DNA from: Sisyra terminalis
Taxonomy: Eukaryota > Arthropoda > Insecta > Neuroptera > Sisyridae
DNA: 64,000 nucleotides
Direction: 5' to 3'
Assembly: GCA_958496175.1 (NCBI GenBank)
Contig: OY292275.1
Location: 21,514,001-21,578,000, forward strand
The translations under genes were made by a program, and so were the position numbers. Positions 1 to 13,035 of this stretch are shown piece after piece (within the stretch, counting starts at the first letter, position 1; each line of letters opens with the position of its first letter). The notes beneath the pieces were generated by a model. It was not told the origin of the DNA. It made no database searches and was given only the letters and a program-made list of their open reading frames with translations.

Positions 1-458
1 TAAAAACATTATAAGTGTTCAATCATTTGGCAATGTGGTAAAATTTGTTGAATATTTTTATCGGTGATATTTGCATGAAAATTGTCGATAAGAGTCTAAA
101 GAAAGATGATACCTTATGACAATTTTATTGATAAAAAAGATAGTAATTATAACATGGTATTATCACGCGAAAGTTTAAGTATGATAATACGTGCCATCTT
201 TTAAATTAGTTATATTCATTTTATGATAACTCAGTAGTCTTCAAAATAATACCTTTACATTTTTATATCAATTATCTAATATTTTTTTTGATAACGCAAA
301 GTTCTAATGATGTACAATTCAATGTCCAAAATAACAAGGCTCATCATTTTTCAATGATAATAATTATTAATTATAAATAAGATATTTTTTTTCGATTATA
401 ATTGAGTGTACTTTCGTACATTTACCCTTATTAAAAGAATCACAATTTTATGTTTCAG

Positions 459-2436
459 ATAATTCACAAATTTTATGTAATGGAAACAGTGATGATGGTA
501 AATATTGGAATGAAAATGGTATGCGTTCTTCACCAAGCCTTTGTAATGGGGATGATTGTTCTTCACTAATGTCATCGCGATCTCCCGATGAAGGAATAAA
601 TAATCGAGCATATCCAACCGTTTACAGCCCTTACCAAGTTTATCCGACAGCCTATCATAATTTAGATGATGTACAATTTTCACATCATTTAAAAAACGGT
701 AATCATCTCTAGATATCAATGCTAGAAACAATTCGAAAGTTAATTTTTCATATTTGTGTGCATAAATTAAAAACTAATAACTAGTAAAGTAGTAAACAAG
801 TAACTACCCGTGAAATTTTCACATCCCAACAATGACACAATTGACAAATGGCAGCGATAAGTAATTGAATCGAATGAAATCGTAATGAAATCGTAACGAA
901 AAGTAATGAAATCGAAATGAATTTTCTCTTATATTACGATTTTCCTTTTTTTTGTTCCTTTATATATGAAAAAAGTAACACACTGTACATTTTGTGCAGT
1001 TATATTTGAAAACCAAAACCCTAACTTTTATTGGGATCGTATTTTGTTAATTGTTTTAAGTGAAAGCCTTTTTTCACTTTCAAATATTCAATGTGTAATA
1101 CCTAATATCTACTCGGTTTACAAAAGACAACAAAATTGAATCACTTCACAAATTGAACACTTCAAAATAAGATTTATCTCATGTAATTCAATATAGGGGC
1201 GTTACAAAATATTTTTCATTTTCAACTGCATTGCTGTAGTTCTAGGCTAAAACTGTATGTTTTTAAAAGTCTACGACTTGCATTATATTTACAAATACAT
1301 TTTATTTGTACAGAAAACTTAATGTCAGGATATTCAACTACAATACTAGGCAGCTTAAATGACTCCGAGGCAGACAAAGGCCTGAATTGTCTACAAGAAA
1401 GTCCTGTGGCTGTTCCCTTTATCCGAGTTGTGAAGAAACGTAATACAGCAAATCGTAAAGAAAGACGTCGCACCCAATCTATTAACAATGCATATGCTGA
1501 TTTGCGTGATTGTATTCCAAGTGTACCAGCCGACACAAAATTGTCCAAAGTATAATTACAAAATGATAAAATTCAATTAAATATTTACGAATACTATAAT
1601 TGCAGATAAAAACATTACGATTGGCCACCTCATATATTTCCTATTTAAAAGCGGTGCTAGACGGAGATAAACCTGGAAACGGATTCTGTGCCGAAATCGA
1701 AAATTTAAACAGTGGGCATCGACAAAACTATTCAAAAATATCGTGTGCCAAAGATGTAAATGGAGATATTTCTTTATGTTCAACAGGACATGATACCAAA
1801 TTAATGAATAAAGAGGTATGTAAAAAATTTATAATATAATTCCATGTAAAACGATATTTTTAGACTTTTTATTAACGGCCATAAAATTTTTGTTTAGATA
1901 ATTACACTAAAGTTGTAGATACTTAATTTTAAAATATCTGTAATATTTACATTACTATCGAAAATAACTTGTTTGACATATCCCGAAAAAAGAATTATTC
2001 ATCGTCTTATAATTTTGGTATAATGGTGATTTTTCACCACTGAATGTGTGCGCTGACACGTGGCGCAATAATATTTTAGCTGAATACAAATGCATTTGGT
2101 ACATCAGTTGCATTTCAACATAATGAACGCTAGGGACAATTTAGCGAATCACCCCTCTATCTTAATTCAATTACAAGCCATGTGTTTTGGGAACGTGTTA
2201 GAGTTATAAAGCCATTATTGTCACCACTTTATTAGATTAGACAAGTTTATTATCATGAAGGTTGATCGGGTTGTGATCTATTCCCCAAATGCATTCGCTA
2301 TTATCAATTTAACTAAATGAAGCATTTAAATTTTCTTTTGCAGAAAGAAATTCTAGTCAGTAGTAAAACAAAAGGACGAACAGGATGGCCGGAGCATGTC
2401 TGGGCGCTGGAGTTCAAACAAGAACAAAACTTATAA
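459..2436 (+). CDS. Hand: Hand bHLH transcription factor (5' end missing)
   Basis: HAND-family basic helix-loop-helix factor. In animals it forms E-box-binding dimers and drives heart, visceral muscle and blood-cell development. Exons are 459-698, 1314-1549, 1606-1815 and 2344-2436, with all phases agreeing. The basic region ([18 protein letters not shown]) and helix 1 end exon 1314-1549. The loop and helix 2 ([20 protein letters not shown]) are created only when this is joined to exon 1606. The last exon holds the [13 protein letters not shown] tail, which recalls the C-terminus of insect Hand. About 258 residues are visible. Exon 459 begins inside a codon after a tttcag acceptor, so a first exon probably lies upstream of the window. 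An internal Met at 521 is a less likely start. The family assignment is very secure; the 5' end is open. Confidence 0.95.
699..1313 (+). other. Hand intron with short direct repeats
   Basis: Intron between the first two visible Hand exons. At about 866-922 a motif close to gaaatcgtaat recurs four times in slightly varied form, a small slipped-strand repeat. No further exon is visible. Confidence 0.6.
1816..2343 (+). other. Hand last intron
   Basis: GT at 1816 follows codon GAG, and the tttgcag acceptor ends at 2343. It separates the bHLH exon from the short conserved C-terminal exon. Nothing else was recognised in it. Confidence 0.75.
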
Positions 2437-4631
2437 AAACATTTCTTTAAATTAAAATAATTCTAGTTTTTATTTTGTTTTAACGATTTCGATAAATAAC
2501 ATTACGGTTCTATACTTCCTTTTGCAAAAAAATACAAAAAAATCGCCAAAAAAATCGCCAAAAAAATAATTGTTTTCATATTTATGTTTGGAGTTCAACA
2601 CAATCAAATATTTAAACAAAAATATTTAATTATTTAGTTTTAGGTACATTAAAAGCCCTTTTGAAACCACTAGCCAAAATTTTGCATTATGAAAAAGTAA
2701 TGTCAAGAACTAAATATAAGTTAATTTCAATATGAGTTTATAAAAGAAATTTTTTTATAAATTATTATGAGAAATGCAAGCCGCTAATTTTATTTAATCG
2801 ATTTAGATTCCTATAAAAATGATGTGGTCTGAAAAGTTGAACTAATTTTGTAAATGTTAGGCTTCGTAACAAGACGGAAATTAAAAAGAAAAATAGGATA
2901 GTTGTGATATATTTGATGAAAGCAGTAATATTACTATGAAAATAAATCATGATTTATGAACTTAATTTTTTCAAGTCATAGTGCCATAATGACCATAATA
3001 CACTAGTGCATATAATTTTTTTTTATGTATTTAATTGTTAACTAATAGCTTGTTACAATCATTCTTTGTCCATTATACCAAGAATTGGCAACCTTTCTGG
3101 AGTTATCTGGAGTTAACTTTTTAAAGATACAAATAGAAGTATATACATGCGTAATACCTATGTGTTATAAAAATATATAACCATTATCTGTTGGGAAACG
3201 CAATTTATTTTGGCAATCGTAAAGTTAATTTTTCAATGTCCTATTAAACTATTCAAAAGCTAAAAGTATGACTCTACTGAACTGCTGGTTGCCGATCCCT
3301 GCATTATACAGTTACAGTATTACACGATAAACAACTATATCAAGATAACGGATGCGTCAATAATTGATTTTTAAAATATAAATCGCTAGCAAAGTTATTT
3401 TTTCAATTAAAATTTGCGCTAAGTAACACAATTTTAAGTTAATATGTGAAATATCAAAACATCAATATCTTAAAACAAACCAAACCAAAAATAAACCACA
3501 GACTTTTGCGATCAAAAAACCAAAAAAAAAAAAATATGTTTTGATTTTTAATGCTTAAAACTAAATGATTCCGATAATTTTATTATATTTTTTAGTTTCA
3601 TTGACTTTAAATTTTTTTTACTTTAAATCAGTGATTCTTATATTTTGTTGGAGGTTCTGACCCCTACCAGTTTCATATGCGCATTTCTTGTTGAAAAAAA
3701 AGTAAAATATGATTTTTCAAATTCGAAACATATGTATATATTTTTACAAAGGTGCACAAATTTATGAGTTAGAGGTGTGTCTTGAACTCCGCCAAACCCG
3801 CGAAACTGAGTCATCAGACTCCTGGGTTTCGAAACCCTGATTAAAAACCATTACTCTAACAGTTTTAGGAAGTTATAAAATTTGAAATATTCATTTTATA
3901 AAACTGTACTAGAAAACGGAATAATATATTCTAATAGATAACTTCTAAAAGAGAAACAACGAAAAATTATTAAATCTCATATCAGCAAAGACAGTAATGA
4001 AATACTCATGCAATGATAGATTTTTCTTTTTATTTTGGTAGTTTTCAATAAAGTTGAAACACTGAAAACGTAAATTCATCCAATTAACGTTTTCTTGTTA
4101 TTAATTACCTATACTAAATGGCAACATGACTTGAATAAAATTCGACGATGTTGTAAAGTGGGCACAAATAAATAATTAGTGCAGATTTCAAGGATGTTGA
4201 ATTAACATTTTTCATATTTTCAGCATATGTTTTGTCCATTTTGTATATTTACGAAATTTATGTCATATGAAACATAATTGATTCACTTTTTGAGAAAATT
4301 AGTTTCTCTGATATTATAAAATTGAGCTTTAACAAGTTGGTACCGTTTCGATTTATCATATAATAGAAATTGAAACGTTTATTTAATTTAGCCTAACACC
4401 TGCACATATTTCATTAGATCTATACTTTTGTAAATGTTTTTAGTATCTATGTTTAAGGTAGTCTATGTGAGCTTTAAATTAATAAGGATAATTTTTTCCT
4501 TTTATCTAAAAGTTAGTATAATGTAGTTTCTCAATACTCCTTTTGGATTTCTATTTATGTTCGAATTGTAAAATTTTTGTTAACTAAATTAAAAAAAACA
4601 TTTTTTACTATTAAAGAAATATAAAAGTCAT
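2437..4631. other. Intergenic, Hand to unknown minus gene
   Basis: AT-rich spacer between the Hand stop codon and the stop of the minus-strand gene at 4632; the two genes converge. It contains two direct copies of a unit like aaaaaaatcgcc near 2526-2562 and one copy of a dispersed repeat at about 3636-3850. No coding potential was seen. Confidence 0.6.
3636..3850. repeat. Dispersed repeat, copy 1
   Basis: The left part (near ggaggttctgacccctacca and ttcatatgcgcat) matches the stretch starting at about 48516 (ggaggtactaacttctacca, ttcatatgctcat). Near the right end is a 14-bp palindrome, gggtttcgaaaccc, at the place where the second copy has a 23-bp inverted repeat. This looks like an unclassified transposable element family. 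Confidence 0.55.
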
Positions 4632-7600
4632 TCAACAATGGTTTTTATTTTTGGGACAACTTCCACATAAAGTACACTGATCGTCATTTACATGTAAGTA
4701 GCAAGGTGCTTCTTCAGGACTGTCGTATAACTCAGCTAAATTTCGAGGATCAAAACAAGGAATTTCTGTGCAAGCAGAACGTCCTAATTTATTTCTGTAT
4801 AACCATTGACTAATACCCCATCCAGGAACTCCTCGAACTTCATATTGACAAAATTTCTTCAATATTTTACATTCCCAAGAACTTCCTACATACATTTCAA
4901 AAATATCTTCAACAGAAACACTTACATCGAACTTAGAATACTCTATAAAAAAACAGCAAAATTAAAAGAAAGAAAGTAAAGTAATAAGTCTATTCACCTG
5001 CTTCAAAGGTAAATGCATAATCGGCAGGAGGAACGCCTTTGTCTCCAACGTGTCTGAAAGTCATATTCAGTGATGTGATGGGAAAAATTTTATTAAACGG
5101 TTTTCGATAAATAAAACCAACCGGTAAGCTAAACATTAATTCAAACATTCCATTTTAATTACATTTAATTTAAAATATCCCTTTTTTGAGGGATTGAAAT
5201 TGTAAATTACTCGTCTAAAATATTTGGAGCAGATATCATTCCCAGGCGAAGAATGTCTCCATTAGCCAAGACGATTGTATGAAAAGTGAAACGTCGAAAT
5301 ATTGTCCAATCGTAAACATCACTAGAAAAACGGTCTTTAACTAATTGAATATTGTCCATGGAAAAAGTAGCACCGTTCACCTCTATTATACCTTCTATAT
5401 AGCCAACTTGAGCGAAACATGTCGATTTCAACCTGAAATTAAAATTTTATTCCAATAATTATACTAGTTTTTAGGGGCAATTAGTAAATTACATAAGGCA
5501 CTTTGAGAGGGTCCTAATTCTAACATTTCCTATATTTTTATTTAGTTACAAAAATATATTATTTTTAAAATAGCATAATTTGCCTTACGTAATTTATATT
5601 TGACTCTTATAATTTCTTATACATTCGTAACAGTCGAAAATACTGTCCATTCCATTTTTGACGTGCTGTTGACTCTGCTTTTTCATACGGAGGAATTTCT
5701 CTTTCGTAAATGTAAAAATCATCAGTATAGGCTGTCCACATTACATCTAAACGTACTGCATATAGTGAGTTCGGATTATTATATCCTTTCATGATGCCTT
5801 CGTATTCGATTTTCCATTGGTACAAAGGAACTATATTGGTAAGTGTAAGACCATCCACAGAAAATGTATTCATTTCCATCTGGTTTTGTTTAAGTACTGT
5901 ATCAGGCATTTGAGGCAAAATTAACGTGTCTGAATCAATTTGTCCAAGCTGAAATTCAGCCGAAATTTTTTATTAAGTGAAAATATACATTGAGGTTTTA
6001 GAATTCTCAAAAATAGTAAACATTTAAAGGAAGCAAAAGAACTGAGATTGACTCATCATTAACAAAAAATTGAACCGTAAAATCTTTTCCAGACATCACG
6101 AAAAAGAACTCATCGAAACAAAGATTTTCCACTGTTTTAATTAAAAGTTCAAGATCCTATATATACAGTTTGTATTTATTATAAGTTTTTTTATTATAAA
6201 CTTAAACTTAGATAGCATTCGTTCAAAGTTAGTAGTTGAAACCGAAACCTAACGTACGTTTAAAACTATTCTTTTGTATCCTGTATATGATTTTGTAGCA
6301 AGTTTTTGTACATTTTATTTAATTGAAAATAATATGATAGTATTTATAAAAGTAATTACTTAATAAATTTTATGTTCAAGTAACTGTAAAAAATTTGCCC
6401 GGATTAATCTTGATCAGGGGTCGCCAAAGTAGTCGATATAGATTCCTTGGAGTTGATTTAACACTATTTGGGGGTCTATTTCTTATATAACACATTGGAC
6501 TAGTGAAAGAAAGTTTAAAATAACATTAAGAAGATAAAATAACATCCTAGACGTTCTGAAAAGAAAAAAAAAATGTTCCGAATTGAAGACTTTACCGAAT
6601 GCAGAAATGTACATTTTTTTTCAGTACGATCTACTTTCAGATGGATATCCCGAAATTGAATCCAGAGTTGAATTTTACATATAATTTACAAAAATAAAAT
6701 TTTATGTGAACCATAAAATAAAAAGCTAAATATTGATAACTGTCGGGAGATTAAAAATTATAATAGAATACATTTTGGTTTTATAAGTTTAACCTCGGAC
6801 TTAAAATAATCTGAGTATAATATAGTAAGTACTTTTAAAAAAAGTAATAAAAAATGGAATTAAATATACGTTGATTTCCTTCTATAGAAATGATTTTAGT
6901 TTAATTCGAAATTCTTTATGTAACTGATATATATTTGATATCAATCTATGCATTAATTTCAATCGTTTTTCAATATAAAATATATGAGTAAACTAATCAG
7001 TTCAGTGCAAATGGTAAGATTTTTCAGGCAATCAATCTATTAAAATTTTTACTAAATATAAGAATAATAGAATAACTTATTATGATAATTATTATAATAA
7101 AAAATTGCCCAAAAAGATCAACGAAATACCAACATAAATAAAACTACCAACAGATTTTTGCTATTAATTCTTTCAACTTTGAAACAATTAAAATTAATTA
7201 AAACTGATCTAATTTATGACAATAATTGACAATATGACAATAATTCATTGACAATAATTGAACGGTTTTTAATTGAATTTTAATGAACAAATATTCTCAT
7301 TTAAATTCGTTAATAATTTCTCAGCAAAATTTTATATATAGGTAAATCAAATATCTTTTCAGTGAATAATATTAATCTAGCAGACTTATTTAAAAAAACA
7401 TTTATATTGCAAGGCACTGAAGTTTAATAGAACTGGAACATAGTCTTCTTTATATGATTATATAAAATGTATTTCGATGGTTTTGGATTTATTTAAAGAA
7501 ATAATTAGAATCAATTGATATGAATATTGAACCTTGAACAGTTATGCGATGACAGTAACTTTGATTTCAATTGAATGAAGAATTTTGCTATGTATAATTT

Positions 7601-8851
7601 GTAATAGTATTTCAGTTTTAAATTTTGGAGACAAGGTCAAAAATCTTAATGCATTTATACATCTAACATATCTTATAAATCTAAATATTGGCAACTAGTT
7701 CCTTTGCGATAATTTCCTTGTACGAATAAAATTTGCACTCCATCAGCATTTAATTAATGAATTTTAATGAAAATTATCAACATTTACACTATATTTTTTT
7801 TTTCAAGTAGGCGTTTTCTCCGCTTCTGCGGGCCATATCTATTAATAAATGGAACACAAATGTTATAAATACGCAACGAAAACGAGAAAATCGATAAGTT
7901 TCAAGCAAACAAGAACATTTTCTTATTTTGACTGTAAGCCGGCAAGCACGTGAAGGCGAAAAATGCCGGAAAAAAATTTCGTAACTTCAAGCCGAAATGG
8001 GAACAAACTCAAATTTACCACGAACCTTAATAAACATAAATGTATTGGTAACAAAAGCGCGTTCTCGTGAAATTCCCACTGAAAAGTAAACCTCATCTCC
8101 TGATGCACCGGTGAAAAACACTGAATCTGCGGCCTAAAAAGTAAAAATAATAAATTAAAGAAAATGGTTTTTTTCCGGGAGTGCACAAAAGGAAAATTCA
8201 GACAATATGGTAAGTTTAAAAATTAGCATTTTTACCAAAGGGGATGATGACAAAAATTGTGGGGGATCTTGTTTTTTGAAGTCGTATTTTGATCGTATTC
8301 TCCTTCGGCAAGGTAGGAGACTTTCAAGAGCCTACAAGTATAAAGCATAGTATTACTGTTATATATTGCACATCGCATGATGTAATAAGTCTAATGTGTT
8401 ACAGAATGTAACTAAATTATTAGATGTAAAATCAAACAAAAGTAATATCAATTTAAAAATGTTTCATTTGTTTTATAATATTAAAAAAATGCAATTAAAT
8501 ATTGTATTTAACATAAAGCTCTTTACTATTATCACGTTATTATGAATTCATATTATTATAATCTCAGACGAGATTAATATACTTATAAGTGATAAAGATT
8601 TTTTTTCATTTCTAAGTTAAGTTAATAATAAAATTCATTTAATCTACTGCTGTATACTTAATCTTAAAAATCTTTAAGCTAGTTTTAACATAATTGTTAC
8701 CTACTGCTAATTTATAAGAGAGTATTGAAGTGAATTTATTTTTTGATTATCAAAACCTTACACATACCTTAGCTGAGTATGAGGAAATAAGCATAGCCGT
8801 GAATTTAAATAAATAAAAAGGATTTTTGTACGTTACATCATTTTCGTTCAT
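4632..8851 (-). CDS. Conserved insect protein of unknown function, seven exons
   Basis: Exons in reading order are 8851-8768, 8331-8236, 8133-8026, 5948-5623, 5432-5211, 5128-4998 and 4942-4632. Every junction keeps phase, giving 425 residues. The start ATG at 8851 sits in ttcaaaATGaac, and the first exon ends at a strong GTATGTG donor. Residues about 10-25 (NPFYLFKFTAMLISSYSAK) could be a membrane-facing or signal segment. Then come a basic-acidic linker with KQDPPQF and a probable beta-rich body (SVFFTGASGDEVYFSVGI; TFSMDNIQL; YDWTIFRRFTFHTIVLANGD). The C-terminus has ten cysteines in its last 80 or so residues, ending CTLCGSCPKNKNHC. I do not recognise a named family with certainty. The pattern reminds me of uncharacterised arthropod proteins related to the N-terminal part of putative PEP-synthase-like proteins, a weak recollection. 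The exon chain is convincing; the function is unknown. Confidence 0.75.
6022..6156 (-). other. Possible extra in-frame exon of the unknown gene
   Basis: An open stretch of 45 codons is bounded by a tatag acceptor (minus) and a GTTTACT donor. Both ends are phase 0, so it could be inserted between exons 8133-8026 and 5948-5623 without breaking frame. It encodes a hydrophobic and acidic segment (CFDEFFFVMSGKDFTVQ). Joining the flanking exons directly also reads well, so this may be an alternative exon or a chance open frame in the 2-kb intron. Confidence 0.35.
6157..8025 (-). other. Long intron of the unknown gene
   Basis: AT-rich intron sequence, followed to the left by the possible extra exon. 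Near 7217-7260 the motif tgacaataatt recurs several times as a short imperfect tandem repeat. No other feature was recognised. Confidence 0.5.
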
Positions 8852-9279
8852 TTTGAACAATTTTTCGAACTTAACGATAGTTATTAATTAGAATGAACAA
8901 ACAATTTTTGCAAAACTGTCATTTAATCTGCCCAAAAAGTCATTTAATCACATTGAATATAAAAATCTAATCATAGATTGCTGCAATTATCAGGAAATGA
9001 TATTTTTCATTCGCTCACTATATTAATTAATGTCATTCATTATTATTTATGTTTAAGGTCGTTAGCATTTGCAACAATAACAATTATTATTAATAACCGC
9101 TAAATAAAACTACAATGAATATTATAGTTGATGCTAGCTAGTTCAAGATTATTAAAATCGAAATTCAGGTTAAATTTGTTTTTTTACGTTTGGTCCCCTA
9201 AAATTTCTAATAAAGCATAATTCCCGATAATAGATTCGGTTGATTTGAGTTTTTTGAAAGTCCCTTTAGTTTTTCAAAT
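8852..9279. other. 5' flank of the unknown minus gene
   Basis: AT-rich sequence upstream of the ATG at 8851. It probably contains that gene's 5' UTR and promoter, but no TATA or initiator stands out. Confidence 0.4.
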
Positions 9280-9545
9280 CAATGGAGGATTTAAGGGGGG
9301 GGGGCACGTCCCCCCACGGCATTTTTGTGTACAGTGAAGATTTCATCACAGTACATACTTAGAAGCAAATCAAATTATTAGAGTTGTTAAAATATATGAA
9401 TAAAATAATAGAAACATTAGTGAAATTCTTGTGTATTTCTGGCTGGAATTGCAAATTTTATTTGTTGCATCCCTTTCACGCACTTACAATTGAAAGATTA
9501 TATTGTGCCCCCCCCCAAGAAAAAAATCCTTATCTGCCCTTGTTC
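9280..9545. repeat. Decayed inverted-repeat element with G/C runs at both ends
   Basis: The left end (caatggaggatttaa followed by a run of G, near 9281-9312) is inverted at the right end (a run of C then aatccttatctgcccttg, near 9507-9542). The arms are about 30 bases with several mismatches. The end resembles the hAT-like terminus seen at 13307. Interpreted as an old nonautonomous DNA transposon. Confidence 0.5.
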
Positions 9546-10499
9546 CAAAGTATACTGTTTTACTTGAAAAAGAGTTATTGAATATCAAAAAATGCTAAAA
9601 ATTGACACCACCCTTATTCATATCATAAGTCATTCAAGGATGACCAATTAAGGTTGATCATTTCAAAAATTATGAAAATTCAGAGTGTATCCTCTACAAC
9701 TACTGTACATAAAAGACCTTCTGTCAGTTAAATAAGGTGTTAAAGGTATTTAAAGGACAGATGGGAGACATAATTTTTTTATTTTTTCACATACTTTCAA
9801 TGAGCACCATAGATATGCAGTATAGAATGCTCATGTTGTAAGTAATTAATGATTTCTTCATGGCCTAATATTCATCTCAAATGGAGATTCTATCTCGGCC
9901 TACCTAAGTTGAACATGAACATAGCGACCACAACCATTTCAACCGAGGTTGTCGAAGTGAAAAAACAATTGCAGAAAGATAGGACCTCCGAATTGAATAC
10001 GAGATCAAAAAAGTTAAGCATGAGTCCTCTACAGTTTATCCTACACCTCTGTGATGGGGATATTCTTTTATAAAGAAGTGAATAGGGTATCAAATTTGCT
10101 ATTACGTAATTTGTTTCTTGGTTAAATCCTATATGCTTTGATGGTTTATTCTTCCGAAAGTTAAACGAAAAATGTTTATAGATTGTGCTTTTAGTTCGAG
10201 GTTATTACATTACATAGCTACCTTTCAGACGGTTGAAGGATTTCATTACACGGTTTCTTTTAATGAATTCTGAATTCTCTTATCTTTATTATCGTTATAT
10301 TCATATCACATCTTTGCTTACTGGACAATCCAACGAATCCTACGTACTTATACAAATTACGCCAACAACCTCTCCCACCCACTAAAAACTTCATTCGTAA
10401 AATAATGAACTAATTTCCTCATTATATCAATTTTTTTCAAAAATTATAATTTTTCTCACAGTAGAGAGCGATTATGCAATTACTGGCTTATGATCGTTT
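9546..10499. other. Non-coding, nothing recognised
   Basis: Short open frames occur in both directions around 9850-10090, but none has splice support or a recognisable protein. I treat them as chance frames. Confidence 0.4.
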
Positions 10500-10501
10500 T
10501 A

Positions 10502-10688
10502 GAACTATCAAATCTGGCAACGTTGTATTTTATACTTTGTTTATAATTTAATTCGCGAATAAATCAAACCATAATGAAAACTTAGCCACAAAAGAGAAAA
10601 TTATACCAAATTAGAATTGAATTAACAAAAAAACGCGAATAGAATAAAAACAAAGTAGAAAATGCAACTTTCCTAGATTTGACGGTTC
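10502..10688. mobile_element. MITE with ~44-bp terminal inverted repeats and TA duplication, copy 1
   Basis: It starts gaactatcaaatctggcaac and ends with the inverted counterpart (ctagatttgacggttc). TA dinucleotides flank it at 10500-10501 and 10689-10690. The inverted repeats cover about 44 bases per side with a few mismatches. The second copy is at 18747-18935. A TA duplication and the 187-base size suggest a Tc1/mariner-type MITE. Confidence 0.8.
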
Positions 10689-10690
10689 TA

Positions 10691-12860
10691 AAAGGGATAT
10701 GAACCCAATTATTGTATCTAGACTCCAGATAATTAAGTACTTTATTGAATTGTTGTTTGTAAATTTCAATGTTAATTATTATTATTGAATATTGGGAAAA
10801 GTTATGCTGTATAAAACAAATAAATCAACTGTTACTTTGAAAGGAGAATTACATGTTGATATATCCTATACAAAAAATTAAATGTTCTAGCATTCGAAAA
10901 ATCGATACTCTATTCTATTTTTTTAGTCATGAAGATATATAATATTGAATGGATGTAGAAACAAAATATATGCCTTCTCATGTATATCTATGTATTAAAA
11001 AAATATACCAATTAATTGCAAGCATTACATTATATAATAATATCCAGTTACCTTCTTATAAACTAATCACTATACTGAAAGGTATTAAGTTCTTAAAATC
11101 CAAGAAACAATATACATATACCTAGTTAATTGCCCACTAAACTGAAAAATAAATATTTGATTTTTCTGCAAAAAATAAATGTATAAAATGTATGTCCTTG
11201 TTATCATATTATATGACATATATAAAGTTGGTAAATGATTTTTTTTTATAAAAAAAATTATAAAAAAAGAACAAATATTTGTAAAAGTCCCACAAACTTC
11301 TACATTATTTATCGCTTACATGTATTATTACATTCATATATTTATCGATTTCATACCTTTCTACGCTACCTATAGTTCTTCGGCCAATGAACTGATTAAA
11401 TTTTTCCAATTATATTTACTTTTAAAATTAGAAAATTTCCTAAATAACATGAAGTTCAATGATTTTAAGAACAATTATTTAATCATTCTTCTTATTTTAA
11501 ATTTATTACATAAGCTAATGAATTCAAACCAGGCCAGTTCTATTAAATGAAACTCAAGTGAAGGAATTTTTTGTCGAGTCGGTGTAAATTTATTTTCCTA
11601 TCAACTCATTTAAGAGACAATTTAATGTAATCAAAGTAAATTGTTATGAAAGAGGTTTTAGTGGCTGTGAATTTTTATTTGAAGTTTATTTCTGCAAAGT
11701 TCTATTCATTTTCGTTAAGGTAAAATGTTTTCCATACATTTTAAACCAATTATCCGAATTGCACGAGAATCACTTTACATAGTTTCGACTGATAAGATTA
11801 TTCATAATAAAACATGAATAAGTTTATTTTTTTCGATAACGTACTCGTATTTTCTGTTTTGAATAACATTATTCGTACGAATTACTGCTACAGAAGCGTT
11901 CATTAATTTCAAAGGGTAGTTATATTGTCATATAAGTCATAATGTGGAAATTAGTGGAAATATTTATTTTTTGATTACGAATTAATCTTTAAATTTAGAG
12001 TTCATATGTAAATATGAACAGATACTTTATCATCTTCTCGTTTATTTGCACATGTTCCATGCGAGGACACAATACAAAAGAATGTTTTTCAAAGTCTCTA
12101 TTTTTGTTAGCTTTAATATTTTTAAAAGTGATTAACAATTAACATTGTAACGACGGAATAAAGAAAGCTTAATTCAAAGAGCGTGACCCCCAAAATTCCC
12201 TATATTGTTGTCATTGTTATTACGGTTATTAGTGGTTTTATGTGCTGAACTATATTATCAAATGATGTGTTGCACGAAGAACGTTTAACGATATTTTCTT
12301 TGAGATTCAAACGTTTAGTAGTGCAAATGTGTATTGAAGTGAAAAATAAACTTTCATCGTAATTAAAAAGGATTTAAAATTGAATGTGTTTTATTATTTG
12401 TATGCAATTTTTTTTTTCTTCTTAAATTTTTCATAATCAAAAGAATGGTAGAAACACGAGGATCGTATGAAATTGGTAAGTTGCAAAATCAAAAAAAAAT
12501 CAAACGTTGCATTTATTTTATCAACAATATTCGGCCTTCAAATTATAAGTCACGTATTTTATGCTTATCGATTGAAAAAATAAATGCAAGAAAATCTGAA
12601 AATGGTTTACATTTTTTATAAATATTTTAAGACATTGAAATAAATTATTTTTTTATATTATGTTTAATATAATAAACTATACTTTAATCTTTAGAGATAT
12701 TTTAACAAAATCAGGGTAAAAGTTCATTCATTAATTCTAAATCAGCATTTCCTCCATTTATTTCGCATTTTATTTGATTCACATTTAAACTAAATTTTTA
12801 AACTTATTTTTTGATAAGCTAACTGATAGTTACATTGTAAGCAAAGAAGGCTTTTTAATT
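10691..12860. other. Non-coding AT-rich spacer
   Basis: No gene, RNA gene or clear repeat was recognised. The open frame at 11320-11550 is low-complexity and has no support. Confidence 0.4.
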
Positions 12861-12864
12861 GGTA

Positions 12865-13035
12865 TAAATTTTTATTGTTATTTACCATCACTTTATAAAT
12901 ACTAAGATCTTTAGCGACTTTAAAGTTAATAAAAATCCGTATATAAAGAAGAATCAAAAATTTGCTAGACATGAAATTCGAACCCAAGTTTAGGAGCGGC
13001 CACTTAGATCACTCGGTCACCAGTAAGCTATTTAT
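12865..13035 (-). mobile_element. tRNA-derived SINE, copy A (degraded)
   Basis: On the minus strand the head reads like a tRNA: a degraded A-box near 13010 (plus strand ...actcggtcacc) and a B-box-like gttcgaatttc near 12972-12982 (plus strand gaaattcgaac). The body (plus: taataaaaatccg, near 12927-12939, and aagatctttagcgact) is shared with copies at about 17905, 57140 and 63440. All copies lie in the same orientation. Confidence 0.65.

Noticed and set aside
396..731. Minus-strand open frame of 111 codons
   Set aside because: Lies antisense to the Hand exon 459-698, which has splice sites and phase agreement; low-complexity product.
1222..1548. Minus-strand open frame opposite the Hand bHLH exon
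   Set aside because: Shadow of the bHLH coding strand.
3779..3838. Hammerhead-like CTGATGA on the minus strand in the dispersed repeat
   Set aside because: The GAAA box and matching stems are absent after it, so only the heptamer matches.
5600..5794. Plus-strand open frame
   Set aside because: Antisense shadow of exon 5948-5623 of the unknown minus gene.
7923..8186. Minus-strand 87-codon frame read as a gene on its own
   Set aside because: It runs in a different frame from the real exon 8133-8026, which is flanked by good splice sites and joins its neighbours in phase.
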